The notes: generated by a model from the letters alone, not told the origin. A stretch of DNA of 64,000 nucleotides from Nocardia higoensis (GCF_015477835.1 NZ_JADLQN010000004.1:248001-312000), one strand, 5' to 3'; shown: positions 44,624-52,931, counted from the first letter of the stretch. Numbers and translations: made by a program.

Positions 44624-44638
44624 GTGACAGGTATCACA
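44624..44638. promoter_or_regulatory. CRP-like site upstream of a secreted-protein gene
   Basis: GTGA-CAGGTA-TCACA fits the CRP consensus TGTGA-N6-TCACA except for the first base. It lies 101 bp before the start of the small secreted protein (44739) in a 389-bp stretch (44350-44738) with no other recognised gene. Confidence 0.5.
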
Positions 44639-44738
44639 ATCGTGTCAGTTCGAAATGGCAGTGTTTCGACTTCGGGTCTGCCTAGTGTGAGGCAGCCAGC
44701 CCACTGGTGCACATCTGTTCTGCCTCGAGGGGATATAC

Positions 44739-45098
44739 ATGAAACGACTTCTCACCACCGGTCTCATCGCCGTCGCCACCGCCGCTGTCGCGGCGGCCCC
44801 GGCCCAGGCTCAGGGCTTGACTCTGGTCGACAGTCCGAGCACCGGTAGCACCGAGGTGGTCCCCGACTGCTGGAACGGGCCTATGGTTCAGTTCAACGGC
44901 ACCGGCTCGTCCGGCTTGGATCTCGGTGCGCAGTTCGGCGCGGAGGTGGCGCTCAGGTTGCTCTCGCTCGTCTCTCCCGGGGCGAACACCGGCAGCGGCC
45001 AGGACGCCGCAGTCGACGGCCCCTGCGATGACCCGAACGAACGAGACAGGGTGACGCAGTTCTTGACCTACCTGAATTCTGGCTCCGCGCACCGCTGA
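44739..45098 (+). CDS. Small secreted protein, 119 aa
   Basis: Unrecognised. A clear signal peptide (MKRLLTTGLIAVATAAVAA, cleavage near AQA|QG, residue 25) precedes a mature part with two Cys (VVPDCWNG and DGPCDDPN) that could form one disulfide, and a helical middle (GAQFGAEVALRLLSLV). GAGGGG lies 9 bases before the ATG. The upstream CRP-like palindrome suggests control by a cAMP receptor-type factor. It ends convergently with the large lipoprotein gene; a hairpin lies between. Confidence 0.7.
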   Translation: MKRLLTTGLIAVATAAVAAAPAQAQGLTLVDSPSTGSTEVVPDCWNGPMVQFNGTGSSGLDLGAQFGAEVALRLLSLVSPGANTGSGQDAAVDGPCDDPNERDRVTQFLTYLNSGSAHR

Positions 45099-45136
45099 TC
45101 GCCACTTCTCGCCGAGCTGGTCGGGATGCCGGAGGT

Positions 45137-45178
45137 GGCCGACTTCGGTCCATGTTGTGAAACGGACCGAAGCTGGCC
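45137..45178. terminator. Hairpin between convergent genes
   Basis: Arms of 15 bases (45137-45151 and 45164-45178) pair with two mismatches, including a perfect 9-bp inner stem cttcggtcc/ggaccgaag, loop 12. It lies between the stops of the secreted protein (45098) and the lipoprotein (45196). Confidence 0.65.
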
Positions 45179-45195
45179 CATCGGCGCGCCACGGC

Positions 45196-47043
45196 TCATT
45201 CGTATCGCGAGCCGTTCCAGCGCAGGATCTTCTTGGTGATCGTCCCGCCCGCGCAGTCGGGTTCACAGTCGTTGCTCGATGCCTCGATCGCATACCGACC
45301 GTCGTCGCCCGGGCCGATCAGTTCGGCGTAGTAATAGGCGTGCGTGGTGCTCTGGTAGTTGAGGCCGTCCGGGTCGTTCCAACCGATATCCGCGTAGCCG
45401 CCGGCGACCGGGACGAGCGTGATCACCCCGTTGTAGCGTCCGGGGTTGTAGGTGATGAACACGTTGTTCGTCGAATCGGTGGCCGGATCGGCGAAGTCCA
45501 GTTCATCACCGTAGATCGAGACCTTCTGGACCAGCAGTTTCGACCCTCTCCTGTCGACGACGGCGATACATCCCTCGCCTGCGCCGGACAGCCGGCCCAG
45601 GCCGACGGTGACCTCACCGAGGTTCGGGTGGCGGACGGTGCGTCGCACGTCGATCTCTCTACACAGCGAGGCCAATCCGGCTTGTGCGCCGACCGCCGTG
45701 AACAGGGCGATCTCGTATGCGCCGGAGCCGAGAGCGAGGGCGGACAAGGTGTCACCGATGACAATGGTCGCTTCCGCCACCGCGAGGAGCGGCAGTAGCC
45801 GGAACCGCAGTTCGCCGATCTTGCCGGTGATGGCGTGGTTGCGCTGGAGGGCATTCCACGCCTCGTCGGAGAGGTGCCCGCTGATCTCGCCGATGATGTC
45901 GGGCGCACTCTGGATGGCGCAGCCCGCGATCCGGGCGACGGCCGCGGCGAGCGCCCCGGCATCCGAGGCGGTGACCGCGGAGTTCACGCCTTCGCCGAAG
46001 CACACACCCATGATTCCCAGCTCTATCGCGGTGAGCGCGGTCGGGTCGTCGAAGTGCTCCGCGAGCGCGTTCCAGATGAGGCCGTAGGCGACCGAGGAGG
46101 TGGACACCCTGGTCGTGATCTTGGAGGCGGGTTGCGCCGAGAGCGATCGTTCGGTGAATCCGATGTCGAGCCCGGTGCCCGGCGGCAGCACCCATGTCCG
46201 CGAACGCTCGGAGGACGGGACACCGAAAGCCTCGGTCGTGGCCGTGAGGAATTCCGCGACGAAGGCACTCGGCAGGCCGGAAAACGCTTCCGCATAAGCC
46301 CATTTCGGTGTGACCGGTGCGGTGACGATCATCGCCACACCCCGATTGTTGCGGATCTTGACCACCGCGGTCTCGCGGTCGTTCGGGTCGGCTCCGGTGC
46401 AGACCAGCATCGGAGCGTCCCTCCCTTCCAGGAATGCGGCCTCCTCCAGCCAGGCCGGTCGCGGTTGGGTCTCGCAGGACGGCGCGTTCGTGCGGAGACC
46501 GGCGGCGGAGGTGAGGACGTGGTTCGCCTCGGTGGCGAACACCTCCCACCAGCTCAGGTGCGGAATCTCGGCGGTGGCGGTGCGGCGGTCCGCATCGAGG
46601 CTGGCCGCGACGACCGTGGACGGCGCGGGCGAATCGTCGGTGCCGCTAGGGCGTCCGACGAAGAAGATCTCGACGCCGTTGGGGACCGGATCGGCGGTGC
46701 GGTAGGTGAATTCGAGCGGCGTCGACGGCTGGCCCGACGACAGCGTCAGATCGGCACGACTGATCGCGGGGGCGCCATCCTGATCCGGGGCCGCCTGCAC
46801 GGCGAATGTCGCTCCGGCCGGTGCCGCCCCGGCGGGAACCGTGACCGTCCACGACTCGGACACAGCGATTTCGGTGTCCTCGACCGCGCGCACCGGCACG
46901 ACCTGTTCCTTGATGGGCGGTCCCGCCGTCGGTAACGCACCGCCTCCGGTGCCGTCGTCCAGAAGCGCGCATCCGGGTACCAGGCAGGCGAGCGCGAGGA
47001 AGATCGCCGACCAGGCCGGCACACCGGGGTGAGTACGGCGCAT
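45196..47043 (-). CDS. Large lipoprotein of unknown function, 615 aa
   Basis: Signal peptide with lipobox LVPGC (Cys near residue 25), so anchored on the outer face of the membrane. The N-terminal mature part is a beta-rich domain (VRAVEDTEIAVSESWTVTVP, ADLTLSSGQPSTPLEFTYR); the middle is mainly helical (ALAAAVARIAGCAIQSAPDI, LPLLAVAEATIVIGDTLSAL); the C-terminal 150 residues are again beta-rich with aromatic repeats (VFITYNPGRYNG, STTHAYYYAELIGPGDDGRY) and end with paired Cys (SSNDCEPDCAGG). No family recognised. ATG at 47043 (MRRTHPG) is preferred to 47067. Single gene, divergent from the DUF3558 lipoprotein. Confidence 0.72.
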   Translation of the reverse strand: MRRTHPGVPAWSAIFLALACLVPGCALLDDGTGGGALPTAGPPIKEQVVPVRAVEDTEIAVSESWTVTVPAGAAPAGATFAVQAAPDQDGAPAISRADLTLSSGQPSTPLEFTYRTADPVPNGVEIFFVGRPSGTDDSPAPSTVVAASLDADRRTATAEIPHLSWWEVFATEANHVLTSAAGLRTNAPSCETQPRPAWLEEAAFLEGRDAPMLVCTGADPNDRETAVVKIRNNRGVAMIVTAPVTPKWAYAEAFSGLPSAFVAEFLTATTEAFGVPSSERSRTWVLPPGTGLDIGFTERSLSAQPASKITTRVSTSSVAYGLIWNALAEHFDDPTALTAIELGIMGVCFGEGVNSAVTASDAGALAAAVARIAGCAIQSAPDIIGEISGHLSDEAWNALQRNHAITGKIGELRFRLLPLLAVAEATIVIGDTLSALALGSGAYEIALFTAVGAQAGLASLCREIDVRRTVRHPNLGEVTVGLGRLSGAGEGCIAVVDRRGSKLLVQKVSIYGDELDFADPATDSTNNVFITYNPGRYNGVITLVPVAGGYADIGWNDPDGLNYQSTTHAYYYAELIGPGDDGRYAIEASSNDCEPDCAGGTITKKILRWNGSRYE

Positions 47044-47260
47044 GGAAACCTCCCGGTCACACAGCACTTCGATCCTCCCGACACTATCGAGGAATCGGCG
47101 CAGCCGACGGCCTGTGCGTGTCGGTCGAACGGATGAATTCGGCCGAGCGGACGAAGTACTCGCTCGAGGCGTTCACGCGACCTATCGACGGGCTGCCGGA
47201 ACCGGAGCGTGCTGCGTAGCGTCCGATATCGTGGACGGGCAGTCGGAATCAGGGAGGGAC

Positions 47261-47803
47261 ATGCGCGCCATCATCGCCGCACGCACTGTGATCGCGGGGG
47301 TAGCCGTTCTCGGGCTGGTCACCGGGTGCTCGGATGTCGGTCTGGGCTCCGAGCCCGGTACGCCTACGGCGGCTGAGCCGGAGATGGACAATCTGCTCGA
47401 TCCATGTACAGATATCCCGGATGAGTGGCTGATCGAGACTGGTCTGGACCCATCGACTGAGCGCAATGTCGTCAACCCGGACAAGATCTCGTCCTGGCGT
47501 ATCTGCGGTTGGAAGCCCACCGCGGCCAATTACCGGATGGATCTGCTGTCCACCAGTAAGACTATCGAAGACGCGCGTGCAAACCCGAACCTCACAATCC
47601 TCCGTGAAATCACCATCGGTGATCGGGCGGGCATCGTGAGCAAGGACGACTTCGAAGGCGCAAGATCCTGCTACATAAGTCTGCCCGCCGAGCAGGGCAT
47701 GTTCGAGATCGCTGTCGACTGGTTCGGTGACCGACCCGCCGAGGCGCAATGTGACCTCGCGATCAAGCACGCCACCGATCTCGAACCTCACCTACCGAAA
47801 TAG
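47261..47803 (+). CDS. DUF3558-family lipoprotein, 180 aa
   Basis: Exported lipoprotein: signal peptide with lipobox LVTGC (Cys near 22), then the DUF3558 pattern: a LLDPCTDIPDEWL motif, RICGWKP, ARSCYISLP and AQCDLAIKHA, i.e. four mature Cys at family positions expected to form two disulfides. The family is confined to actinobacteria and its role is unknown, but in Nocardia such genes very often precede ESX-like secreted proteins. AGGGAGG lies 4 bases before ATG 47261. The next gene starts 21 bp downstream, so one operon. Confidence 0.8.
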   Translation: MRAIIAARTVIAGVAVLGLVTGCSDVGLGSEPGTPTAAEPEMDNLLDPCTDIPDEWLIETGLDPSTERNVVNPDKISSWRICGWKPTAANYRMDLLSTSKTIEDARANPNLTILREITIGDRAGIVSKDDFEGARSCYISLPAEQGMFEIAVDWFGDRPAEAQCDLAIKHATDLEPHLPK

Positions 47804-47824
47804 CTGTACGTCGCAGGGGACACC

Positions 47825-48229
47825 ATGACCGATAGTGCGCAGACTCAACTCCGTACCTGGCAGAACTTCAAAGAACAAGGCATCAACGGGGAGTTCAAGC
47901 TCGAGAACGACATCGGTGAGGCTCTGGTCAAGCGCTGCAACGTGCTTCTAGGTAACTTGCAGGATCTCAGGACGGACGCCGCGCTATTGTCGCGCCTCGC
48001 CGGGTACGGCGGTCTCCCTTCTGCTGATGCCCTGAGGAAGAAGTTCGAGCAGAAGGCAACTGGTGGGGCGCCACACGATCCTAACGACAACGCAATCGCC
48101 CGCATCGACCAGCACATCGAGATCGTCACCACCATGCGCGACGCGTACCTGGCGGCTATAGGGAAACTCGTGCAGGTCGACCAGGAGACCGGCCAGACCT
48201 TGACGAGCCAGGGCGACCAGCTCAACTGA
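47825..48229 (+). CDS. Helical ESX-associated-like protein, 134 aa
   Basis: Not firmly recognised. The protein is almost entirely helical (GEALVKRCNVLLGNLQDLRT, ARIDQHIEIVTTMRDAYLAA) and has no signal peptide or membrane segment. It begins right after a DUF3558 lipoprotein gene, which in nocardiae commonly pairs with secreted WXG/EspC-like proteins; size and helical content fit that, but no WXG is present. The sequence is somewhat AT-richer than the flanks. Role as a type VII substrate is inferred from context only. Confidence 0.6.
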   Translation: MTDSAQTQLRTWQNFKEQGINGEFKLENDIGEALVKRCNVLLGNLQDLRTDAALLSRLAGYGGLPSADALRKKFEQKATGGAPHDPNDNAIARIDQHIEIVTTMRDAYLAAIGKLVQVDQETGQTLTSQGDQLN

Positions 48230-48239
48230 TCCGCCACGA

Positions 48240-48451
48240 TCACGGACTTCTTCGCGCGGACCTCGCCCTGCAGTCGTACTTCCCCTGCGAAGTGTGGTCG
48301 ATGTCGACCTCGACCCGCATCCCCTCGGCGATGGTCGTGATGTCCTCGCCACGCACAGCGGATAGGTGGAACCACACGAGCACCCCTCGCCGGTCTCGAT
48401 GACCCCTGTGCCATTGCGCGGCGTCCACCGCTGAATGGTCCCTGCGACCAC
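48240..48451 (-). pseudogene. Cold-shock-domain protein broken by a one-base frameshift
   Basis: GTG at 48451 follows a strong AGGAGG (7-base spacing) and encodes VVAGTIQRWTPRNGTGVIE, the start of a cold-shock domain. After the GGGG run (CCCC on plus, 48383-48386) the frame must shift by one to continue with VLVWFHLSAVRGEDITTIAEG and VEVDIDHTSQGKYDCRA, the RNP-2/strand 4-5 part, ending at TGA 48240. One extra G in the run would restore a protein of about 70 aa. Either a recent loss-of-function mutation or a sequencing error in the homopolymer. In the original frame the protein would run on into nonsense. Confidence 0.75.
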
Positions 48452-48547
48452 GCGCGCCTCCTGTGTCCATGGACCGACAGCACCCCTGATCTACCGGCCT
48501 CGACCGGCGCGCCAGGGCGACATCCCAGTTCGAAGCCTCTCCGGGAA

Positions 48548-48808
48548 TCACTTGGCGACCTCGCTCGGCCGCCACCGCGTCAGCACCGCGCACCCCACCG
48601 CGAACTCTTCAGCGTCGCGGACAGCCCTGCCCGCGACGAGCTCCAGCTCGAACGTGTCACCGCTGTGCCCAGTCATCGCCGCGATCATCTGCCGGGCGGT
48701 GGCCCGAATTGCCGATTTGTCGCCGGTCACCGTCCAGCGGTCCACGGCGGGCACGTGGATGAGCCACCGCGGGCCGCAGCAGTGCACTTTGACGTAGTAC
48801 TGGCGCAT
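48548..48808 (-). CDS. Small hypothetical protein, 86 aa
   Basis: Unrecognised; a compact alpha/beta protein with the pattern strand (YYVKVHCCGPRWLIHVPAVD), Thr-rich turn, helix (AIRATARQMIAAMTGHSGD), strand (TFELELVAGRA), faintly like a HicB-type fold. Actinobacterial XRE/DUF397 loci often carry such small proteins. ATG at 48808 is chosen because AGGAGG lies 8 bases upstream; the GTG six bases earlier is too close to it. Downstream partner of the 65-aa gene on the same strand. Confidence 0.6.
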   Translation of the reverse strand: MRQYYVKVHCCGPRWLIHVPAVDRWTVTGDKSAIRATARQMIAAMTGHSGDTFELELVAGRAVRDAEEFAVGCAVLTRWRPSEVAK

Positions 48809-48845
48809 GGTCACGACCTCCTCGTCCGGGTGGGCCGGTGTCGGG

Positions 48846-49043
48846 TCACTCGGTCCACGACAGGGCTTCGGTGAGGGTCACCGGAGGCGGGGGAGAAGTC
48901 GGCACCCCGCCTCCGGGACGTTCGGGTGTGGCGGCCCACGTCCGCAGCGCGAGGGCGTAGCGCTCGAGCACGGGCAGCGGCACCGACTTGTACGGGGCGC
49001 GCGGTCGAGGGAACGAAATTCGTTGCGGTAGTGCGTTGGTCAT
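48846..49043 (-). CDS. Small Pro-rich hypothetical protein, 65 aa
   Basis: Unrecognised small protein, Pro/Arg-rich start (RISFPRPRAPYKSVPLPVLE), a short helix (RYALALRTWAATP) and a Pro-rich end (GGGVPTSPPPPVTLTEAL). ATG at 49043 has GGAGG 4 bases upstream, which supports translation. It is divergent from the XRE regulator gene and lies 37 bp upstream of the 86-aa gene. Probably a lineage-specific companion of the regulator locus. Confidence 0.5.
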   Translation of the reverse strand: MTNALPQRISFPRPRAPYKSVPLPVLERYALALRTWAATPERPGGGVPTSPPPPVTLTEALSWTE

Positions 49044-49295
49044 GTGTCCTCCGTGGGTCGACTGGCGGGCGGATGCCGGGGTCTCGCCGCGCCGATCACG
49101 GGATCAGTGGAGCACCGGATGCGGGCGGTGTGGAGGTTCCGGCGGAATTCCGCGACGGAAAGTGGCAAATGCCCTGGACACCTTCCAGCGACCCTGCACA
49201 ATGGTCGCCACGAGGCCGAATCATTGCCTTCCACAAGATATTTCGAGAACTTCCAGTCACCGGGTGCGGGTATTCCACGGAAAGGAGCAAACGGC

Positions 49296-50222
49296 ATGGG
49301 GGACAGGGATGAGAGCGCCGACGTCCGACAGCTCAGGGCCGACATTCGCGGGACAGGGGGCGTTCCACACCGCAGCCTCGGGCGGTGCCTGCGGGGGATG
49401 AGGCAGGAATCCGGGCTGTCGATCGAAGTGGCCGCGCGGGCGATCGGGCGTGGGGCGGGGACGTTGCATCGGCTGGAGACCGGTGCGCCGAATGTGGTCG
49501 TGCGGGAGGAGGATCTGCGGCGGCTGTGCAAGCTGTATCAGCGGGTGGACATGTTGCCGGTGCTGAAGTCGCTGGCGGCGCAGGGGAGGACGCCGTCGTG
49601 GTTGGACGAGTTTCCTGATCAGGTGAATCCGACGTTCAACGCCTACATCCAGATGGAGGCAGCGGCATCACGGATCACCGTCTATCGGCCCGACATGGTG
49701 CCCGGCCTGTTTCAGACTCCCGACTACGCACGGGCGCTGGACCGTGTGTACTTCTCGACGGACACCGTTGATGAGATCGAACGACGGGTGCGCGTGCGCC
49801 GCAACCGGCAGACATTGATCACGCGTGACCTCGCGCCCCTGACCGCTGCGCTCGTGCTGGACGAGGCGGTGATCAGGCGAGTAGTCGGAAGCCCTCGTGT
49901 GATGTCGGCGCAGCTCAGGCATTTGGCTGATCTGCCACCGAACGCTCGGGTTCAAGTGCTGCCGTTCGGGGTCGGCTTCCCGCTGGGAGTCTCGACCGGC
50001 CCCTTCACGATCCTCGACTTCGCCAGCGACGCTGACGGGCGACCGCTGGAGCCGTCGGTGGTCTACGTCGAGAGCTACACGGGCAATATCTATCTGGAGC
50101 GCACGACCACTGTACGCAGGTACCGAGCTGGATTCGAGGTGATCCAGCGGGTAGCGTTGGACGGGCCGAATAGCAAACGCCTACTGCGGCAGGTAGCGAA
50201 GGAGTTCGACTGTGTCCGTTGA
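49296..50222 (+). CDS. XRE-family regulator with DUF5753 domain, 308 aa
   Basis: Actinobacterial helix-turn-helix regulator of the WhiJ/BldD-neighbourhood type: N-terminal HTH (LRGMRQESGLSIEVAARAIG, GTLHRLETGAP, residues about 28-75) and the C-terminal DUF5753 domain (ITVYRPDMVPGLFQTPDYAR, RQTLITRDLAPLTAALVLDE, LPPNARVQVLPFGVGFPLG). AAAGGAG lies 8 bases before ATG 49296. Its end overlaps the DUF397 gene by 11 bp. Such pairs have been proposed as antagonistic regulator/effector systems in streptomycetes. A 252-bp gap separates it from the divergent 65-aa gene. Confidence 0.87.
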   Translation: MGDRDESADVRQLRADIRGTGGVPHRSLGRCLRGMRQESGLSIEVAARAIGRGAGTLHRLETGAPNVVVREEDLRRLCKLYQRVDMLPVLKSLAAQGRTPSWLDEFPDQVNPTFNAYIQMEAAASRITVYRPDMVPGLFQTPDYARALDRVYFSTDTVDEIERRVRVRRNRQTLITRDLAPLTAALVLDEAVIRRVVGSPRVMSAQLRHLADLPPNARVQVLPFGVGFPLGVSTGPFTILDFASDADGRPLEPSVVYVESYTGNIYLERTTTVRRYRAGFEVIQRVALDGPNSKRLLRQVAKEFDCVR

Positions 50223-50418
50223 TCTTTCCGGAGCGCGTTGGTTCAAGAGCACCCGCAGTGCCGCCGGAAACGACTGCGTCGAGATAGCGCACCTGGACGG
50301 TGGTCGGGTCGGGGTGCGCGACTCGAAGAACCCCAGTGGTGGGGTCCTGGTGTTCACCCCCTCGGAGTGGGACGCGTTCCTGGCAGGTGCTAGGGATGGC
50401 GAATTCGACCGTCCCTGA
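50212..50418 (+). CDS. DUF397 protein, 68 aa
   Basis: Typical DUF397 protein: ARWFKSTRSAAGNDCVEIAH, then VGVRDSKNPSGGVLVFTPSE and WDAFLAGARDGEF, the complete family pattern. The GTG start at 50212 lies inside the end of the XRE-DUF5753 gene (11-bp overlap), so translation is coupled. DUF397 proteins are thought to counteract their XRE partner. A short hairpin (50452-50466, cacggc/gccgtg) follows 34 bp after the stop and could end the transcript. Confidence 0.88.
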   Translation: MSVDLSGARWFKSTRSAAGNDCVEIAHLDGGRVGVRDSKNPSGGVLVFTPSEWDAFLAGARDGEFDRP

Positions 50419-50834
50419 GCTGGCCGGTGCGGCGTTCATCGGGCGCGTCTTCACGGCCGGGCCGTGCTATGACAACCAGTATCGACTGGACACGCGTAGC
50501 GGGCTCCGGTGTCCCGTCTTGACACACCTTGTTTCGGTCAATTCGCTGACCCGCTCGTTCGCTGCCAGATGAACGTCCACCACCGACGTCTTCGCTACTA
50601 CGCGACATCTCCGTCTCCGGCTGACCACGCCCAACAGGCTCGAAACAATCTCTCCTGGTTGTTCGGTCGCCGCTGCCCATGCACGGATGCATGTGCGAGC
50701 TGGACCGCCGCAGTCGGTCGCTCGGCTTTGAGGCGAGTCAGGGGCGAAGCTTCTATTTGCCCACATTATCCAGGTGGAGTACCTTCCCATGAAGGGACGC
50801 CTGCCCTGAACAGGTTCGACCGGAAGGGGGATTC
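50419..50834. other. Gene-free stretch before ESX module A
   Basis: No supported gene in 416 bp. It contains the small hairpin 50452-50466 and a more AT-rich second half that leads to the GGAAGGGGG ribosome site of the first WXG100 gene. The promoter of the ESX module should lie here, but no clear -35/-10 pair was found. Confidence 0.5.
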
Positions 50835-51152
50835 ATGACCACAGGTGATATCTCTTCGCTGTCGATCGATATCGAAGAAGTCGAAGCGCTTGGGCGTTTA
50901 GCGTACCGGATCGCCGAGGAGTGTAAATCTGGGTATGCGTCATTGGTGACCGATGTGAAATCCATGATCGACAGCTGGTCCGGAAACAACGGGGGAATGT
51001 TCACTGCGGGCTGGGAAGAGTTCCATGAGGGGGCCGACCAAGTGTGGGATGCATTGTTCGAGCTGGCCGAGAAGCTAGGGATTACCGCCGAGACGATCCG
51101 TACGACCGACCAATCGCGCGCAGCAGGCATCAGTTCCCTTGATCTCCCTTGA
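50835..51152 (+). CDS. WXG100-family ESX protein, 105 aa
   Basis: Small helical-hairpin protein of the type VII secretion (ESX) substrate family. The WXG turn is WSG in VKSMIDSWSGNNGGMFTAGW (near residue 48), with long helices on both sides (VEALGRLAYRIAEECKSGY; EEFHEGADQVWDALFELAE). No signal peptide, as usual. GGGGG lies 4 bases before the ATG. It is the first gene of an apparent operon with a second WXG100 gene and a toxin-like gene, so it probably acts as partner or chaperone for export. Confidence 0.8.
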   Translation: MTTGDISSLSIDIEEVEALGRLAYRIAEECKSGYASLVTDVKSMIDSWSGNNGGMFTAGWEEFHEGADQVWDALFELAEKLGITAETIRTTDQSRAAGISSLDLP

Positions 51153-51168
51153 ATGGACACCACTACTC

Positions 51169-51471
51169 ATGGCCGCTGATACACCAGCATTTTCAGTTGA
51201 TCTCGACAAACTCGACGAGTTGGCTGCTCGCATGCGCGGGTACAAGGCGGCGGTTGCCGATCGGCTGACTGAGCTCGAGGCTAAAGCTAGGGAGGTCGAG
51301 GGGGTGTGGGTCGGTACCGCGGCAATGGCTTACCGTGAGGCGCATAGCGAGTGGGTAGCCGGGGTCATCGATATGCAGGATGGGCTCGAGATACTGGAGG
51401 TCGCGGTGAAGACGGCTCACGACAGCTACACTGCCGCAGCAACGCAGACGCTACGGATTCTCGGCGTATGA
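51169..51471 (+). CDS. WXG100-family ESX protein, 100 aa
   Basis: Second WXG100 protein: helix LDKLDELAARMRGYKAAVAD, then the WVG turn in VEGVWVGTAAMAYREAHSEW (near residue 45) and a second helix GLEILEVAVKTAHDSYTAAA. Together with the preceding gene it could form a heterodimer, the normal secreted form. ATG at 51169 is the first family-like start; its last bases overlap the next gene by 4 (ATGA), so the toxin-like gene is translationally coupled to it. Confidence 0.82.
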   Translation: MAADTPAFSVDLDKLDELAARMRGYKAAVADRLTELEAKAREVEGVWVGTAAMAYREAHSEWVAGVIDMQDGLEILEVAVKTAHDSYTAAATQTLRILGV

Positions 51472-52919
51472 CCGTTCTGGAAGTGGATCCCAAGGTCTAC
51501 TACCAGGCCGCCACCAACTGCTTCGACGCCGCAGCTGCATTGAACGATAGCTTCAGATGGGTTTTCACCGAGCTCAGTTCGTGCGGGAAGATGGCGGGGC
51601 GGGACGAGGACGGCCGGGCGTGGGCCTCCTCTTATGACGAGGCGGCCCGCGAAACTGTAGCCCTTTTCAGTACGACCTACCAGACTCTGCGTGCATATGG
51701 CACTGCTCTGAACGACGTCGGCTTCGAGCATGCCAAGTCCGATGCCGCACTGAAGGGTGCAACGCAACCTGACAGGCCACCAGATTCGCCATCCACAATG
51801 ACCTTCGGCCCGTACGCGCTTCCAGCTTCCGCGGTGGGCGGCACCCCGCAGGGCCTCTTGGAGACGTCGATCGAAGTACTCGATGCAATCAATTGCCCTC
51901 TTCCAGATGGCGACACCGATAAGCTGGCCAAGGCAGCTGAGGCGTGGGATCGTCTGGGCACGATTTACCAGAACACCAACGCAAGAGACAAGATCACAAT
52001 TTCAGCGAGCCTCTTCGAGGGAGTCACGTCCAAGGATGCAGTCCAGGTTCGGGAAGACCTGAAGACCATAGAGAACTCGGTCGGCGAGCTGCTGAATACC
52101 TGCAACAAAATCAGCAAGATCTGCATCGACTACAAATCGGCGATCGAAGAGCTCCGTGAGGAGATCAAAGAATTCGTCGAAGCCATCATCACGGAGGCCG
52201 CGATCAACGTGGCCGTTACCATCGTTGCCTCGGCCTTGACGGGCGTCGGTGGCTTGATCGCCGGCGCGAAAGCTGTAGACTCTGCCCGCCGATGGGGGGT
52301 GAAAATCAAGGCTGCGGTAGTCGCCTGGCGTGCACGCAAAGCCGCTCAGCTCAAAGGCTTGGCAGACGACGCGTGGACCGCGATGCAGAAGGCCGGCAAG
52401 TCCCTTTCCGACCTCCTGGAGCGCCTGGGGTTCAAATCCAAGCCGACCGTAGTAGCCAAAGAGTTGACTGACGAAGATCGGCGGGTACTGGCACAGGGCG
52501 TGAATGACCTTCGCGGCCGGTCTTTGTCCGATATCCTGCGGAGCGGCGAGACTTCAACTCCCGAGCAGCAACGCCAGATCAACGCTATGAACGAGGCGTT
52601 GAGTAAACTTCCCACACATGAGGGACCGCTGAAGCGGCATACCAATCTCACCGCGGAACAGCTCGAGCAATACGTGGAGGGTCAACCAGTAAAGGAAAAG
52701 GGATTCACCTCGGCGAGTACCAACCCTGCCGGTGCTAACGAGTTCATCGTCAACAACTCCAACGTTGAATTTCAGATCATTTCGAAGACCGGGCGGAACT
52801 ACAGTCAGTACGGTACCCCGGATGAGATTCTATTTCCGTCGGGTACTGACTTTTTCGTACAAAGCAAAGTTACCGATCCGGCAACAGGTCGGATCGTGAT
52901 CAAGATGATCGAAGTCTAG
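51468..52919 (+). CDS. ESX-type polymorphic toxin with C-terminal ADP-ribosyltransferase-like domain, 483 aa
   Basis: N-terminal 100 residues resemble an ESX hairpin (YQAATNCFDAAAALNDSFRW, GRAWASSYDEAARETVALF). A hydrophobic segment near 244-268 (AAINVAVTIVASALTGVGGL) is common in type VII toxins. The last 110 residues look like an ART domain: Arg 390 in GPLKRHTNL, FTSAS (413-417, STS-like), and the catalytic-type Glu 453 in GTPDEILFPSGTDFFV. In place of the first acidic residue of E-x-E stands Pro 451, which is odd. It would transfer ADP-ribose from NAD+ to a target molecule. Coupled to two WXG100 genes; a small acidic protein follows, and an ADP-ribosylglycohydrolase faces it. The assignment was made by reading motifs only. 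Confidence 0.75.
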   Translation: MTVLEVDPKVYYQAATNCFDAAAALNDSFRWVFTELSSCGKMAGRDEDGRAWASSYDEAARETVALFSTTYQTLRAYGTALNDVGFEHAKSDAALKGATQPDRPPDSPSTMTFGPYALPASAVGGTPQGLLETSIEVLDAINCPLPDGDTDKLAKAAEAWDRLGTIYQNTNARDKITISASLFEGVTSKDAVQVREDLKTIENSVGELLNTCNKISKICIDYKSAIEELREEIKEFVEAIITEAAINVAVTIVASALTGVGGLIAGAKAVDSARRWGVKIKAAVVAWRARKAAQLKGLADDAWTAMQKAGKSLSDLLERLGFKSKPTVVAKELTDEDRRVLAQGVNDLRGRSLSDILRSGETSTPEQQRQINAMNEALSKLPTHEGPLKRHTNLTAEQLEQYVEGQPVKEKGFTSASTNPAGANEFIVNNSNVEFQIISKTGRNYSQYGTPDEILFPSGTDFFVQSKVTDPATGRIVIKMIEV

Positions 52920-52931
52920 GAAGGGGTGGGT

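Noticed and set aside
48240-48451. Programmed ribosomal frameshift in the cold-shock gene
   Set aside because: Only a short G run is present, no slippery heptamer and no following pseudoknot were seen; a mutation or read error is simpler.
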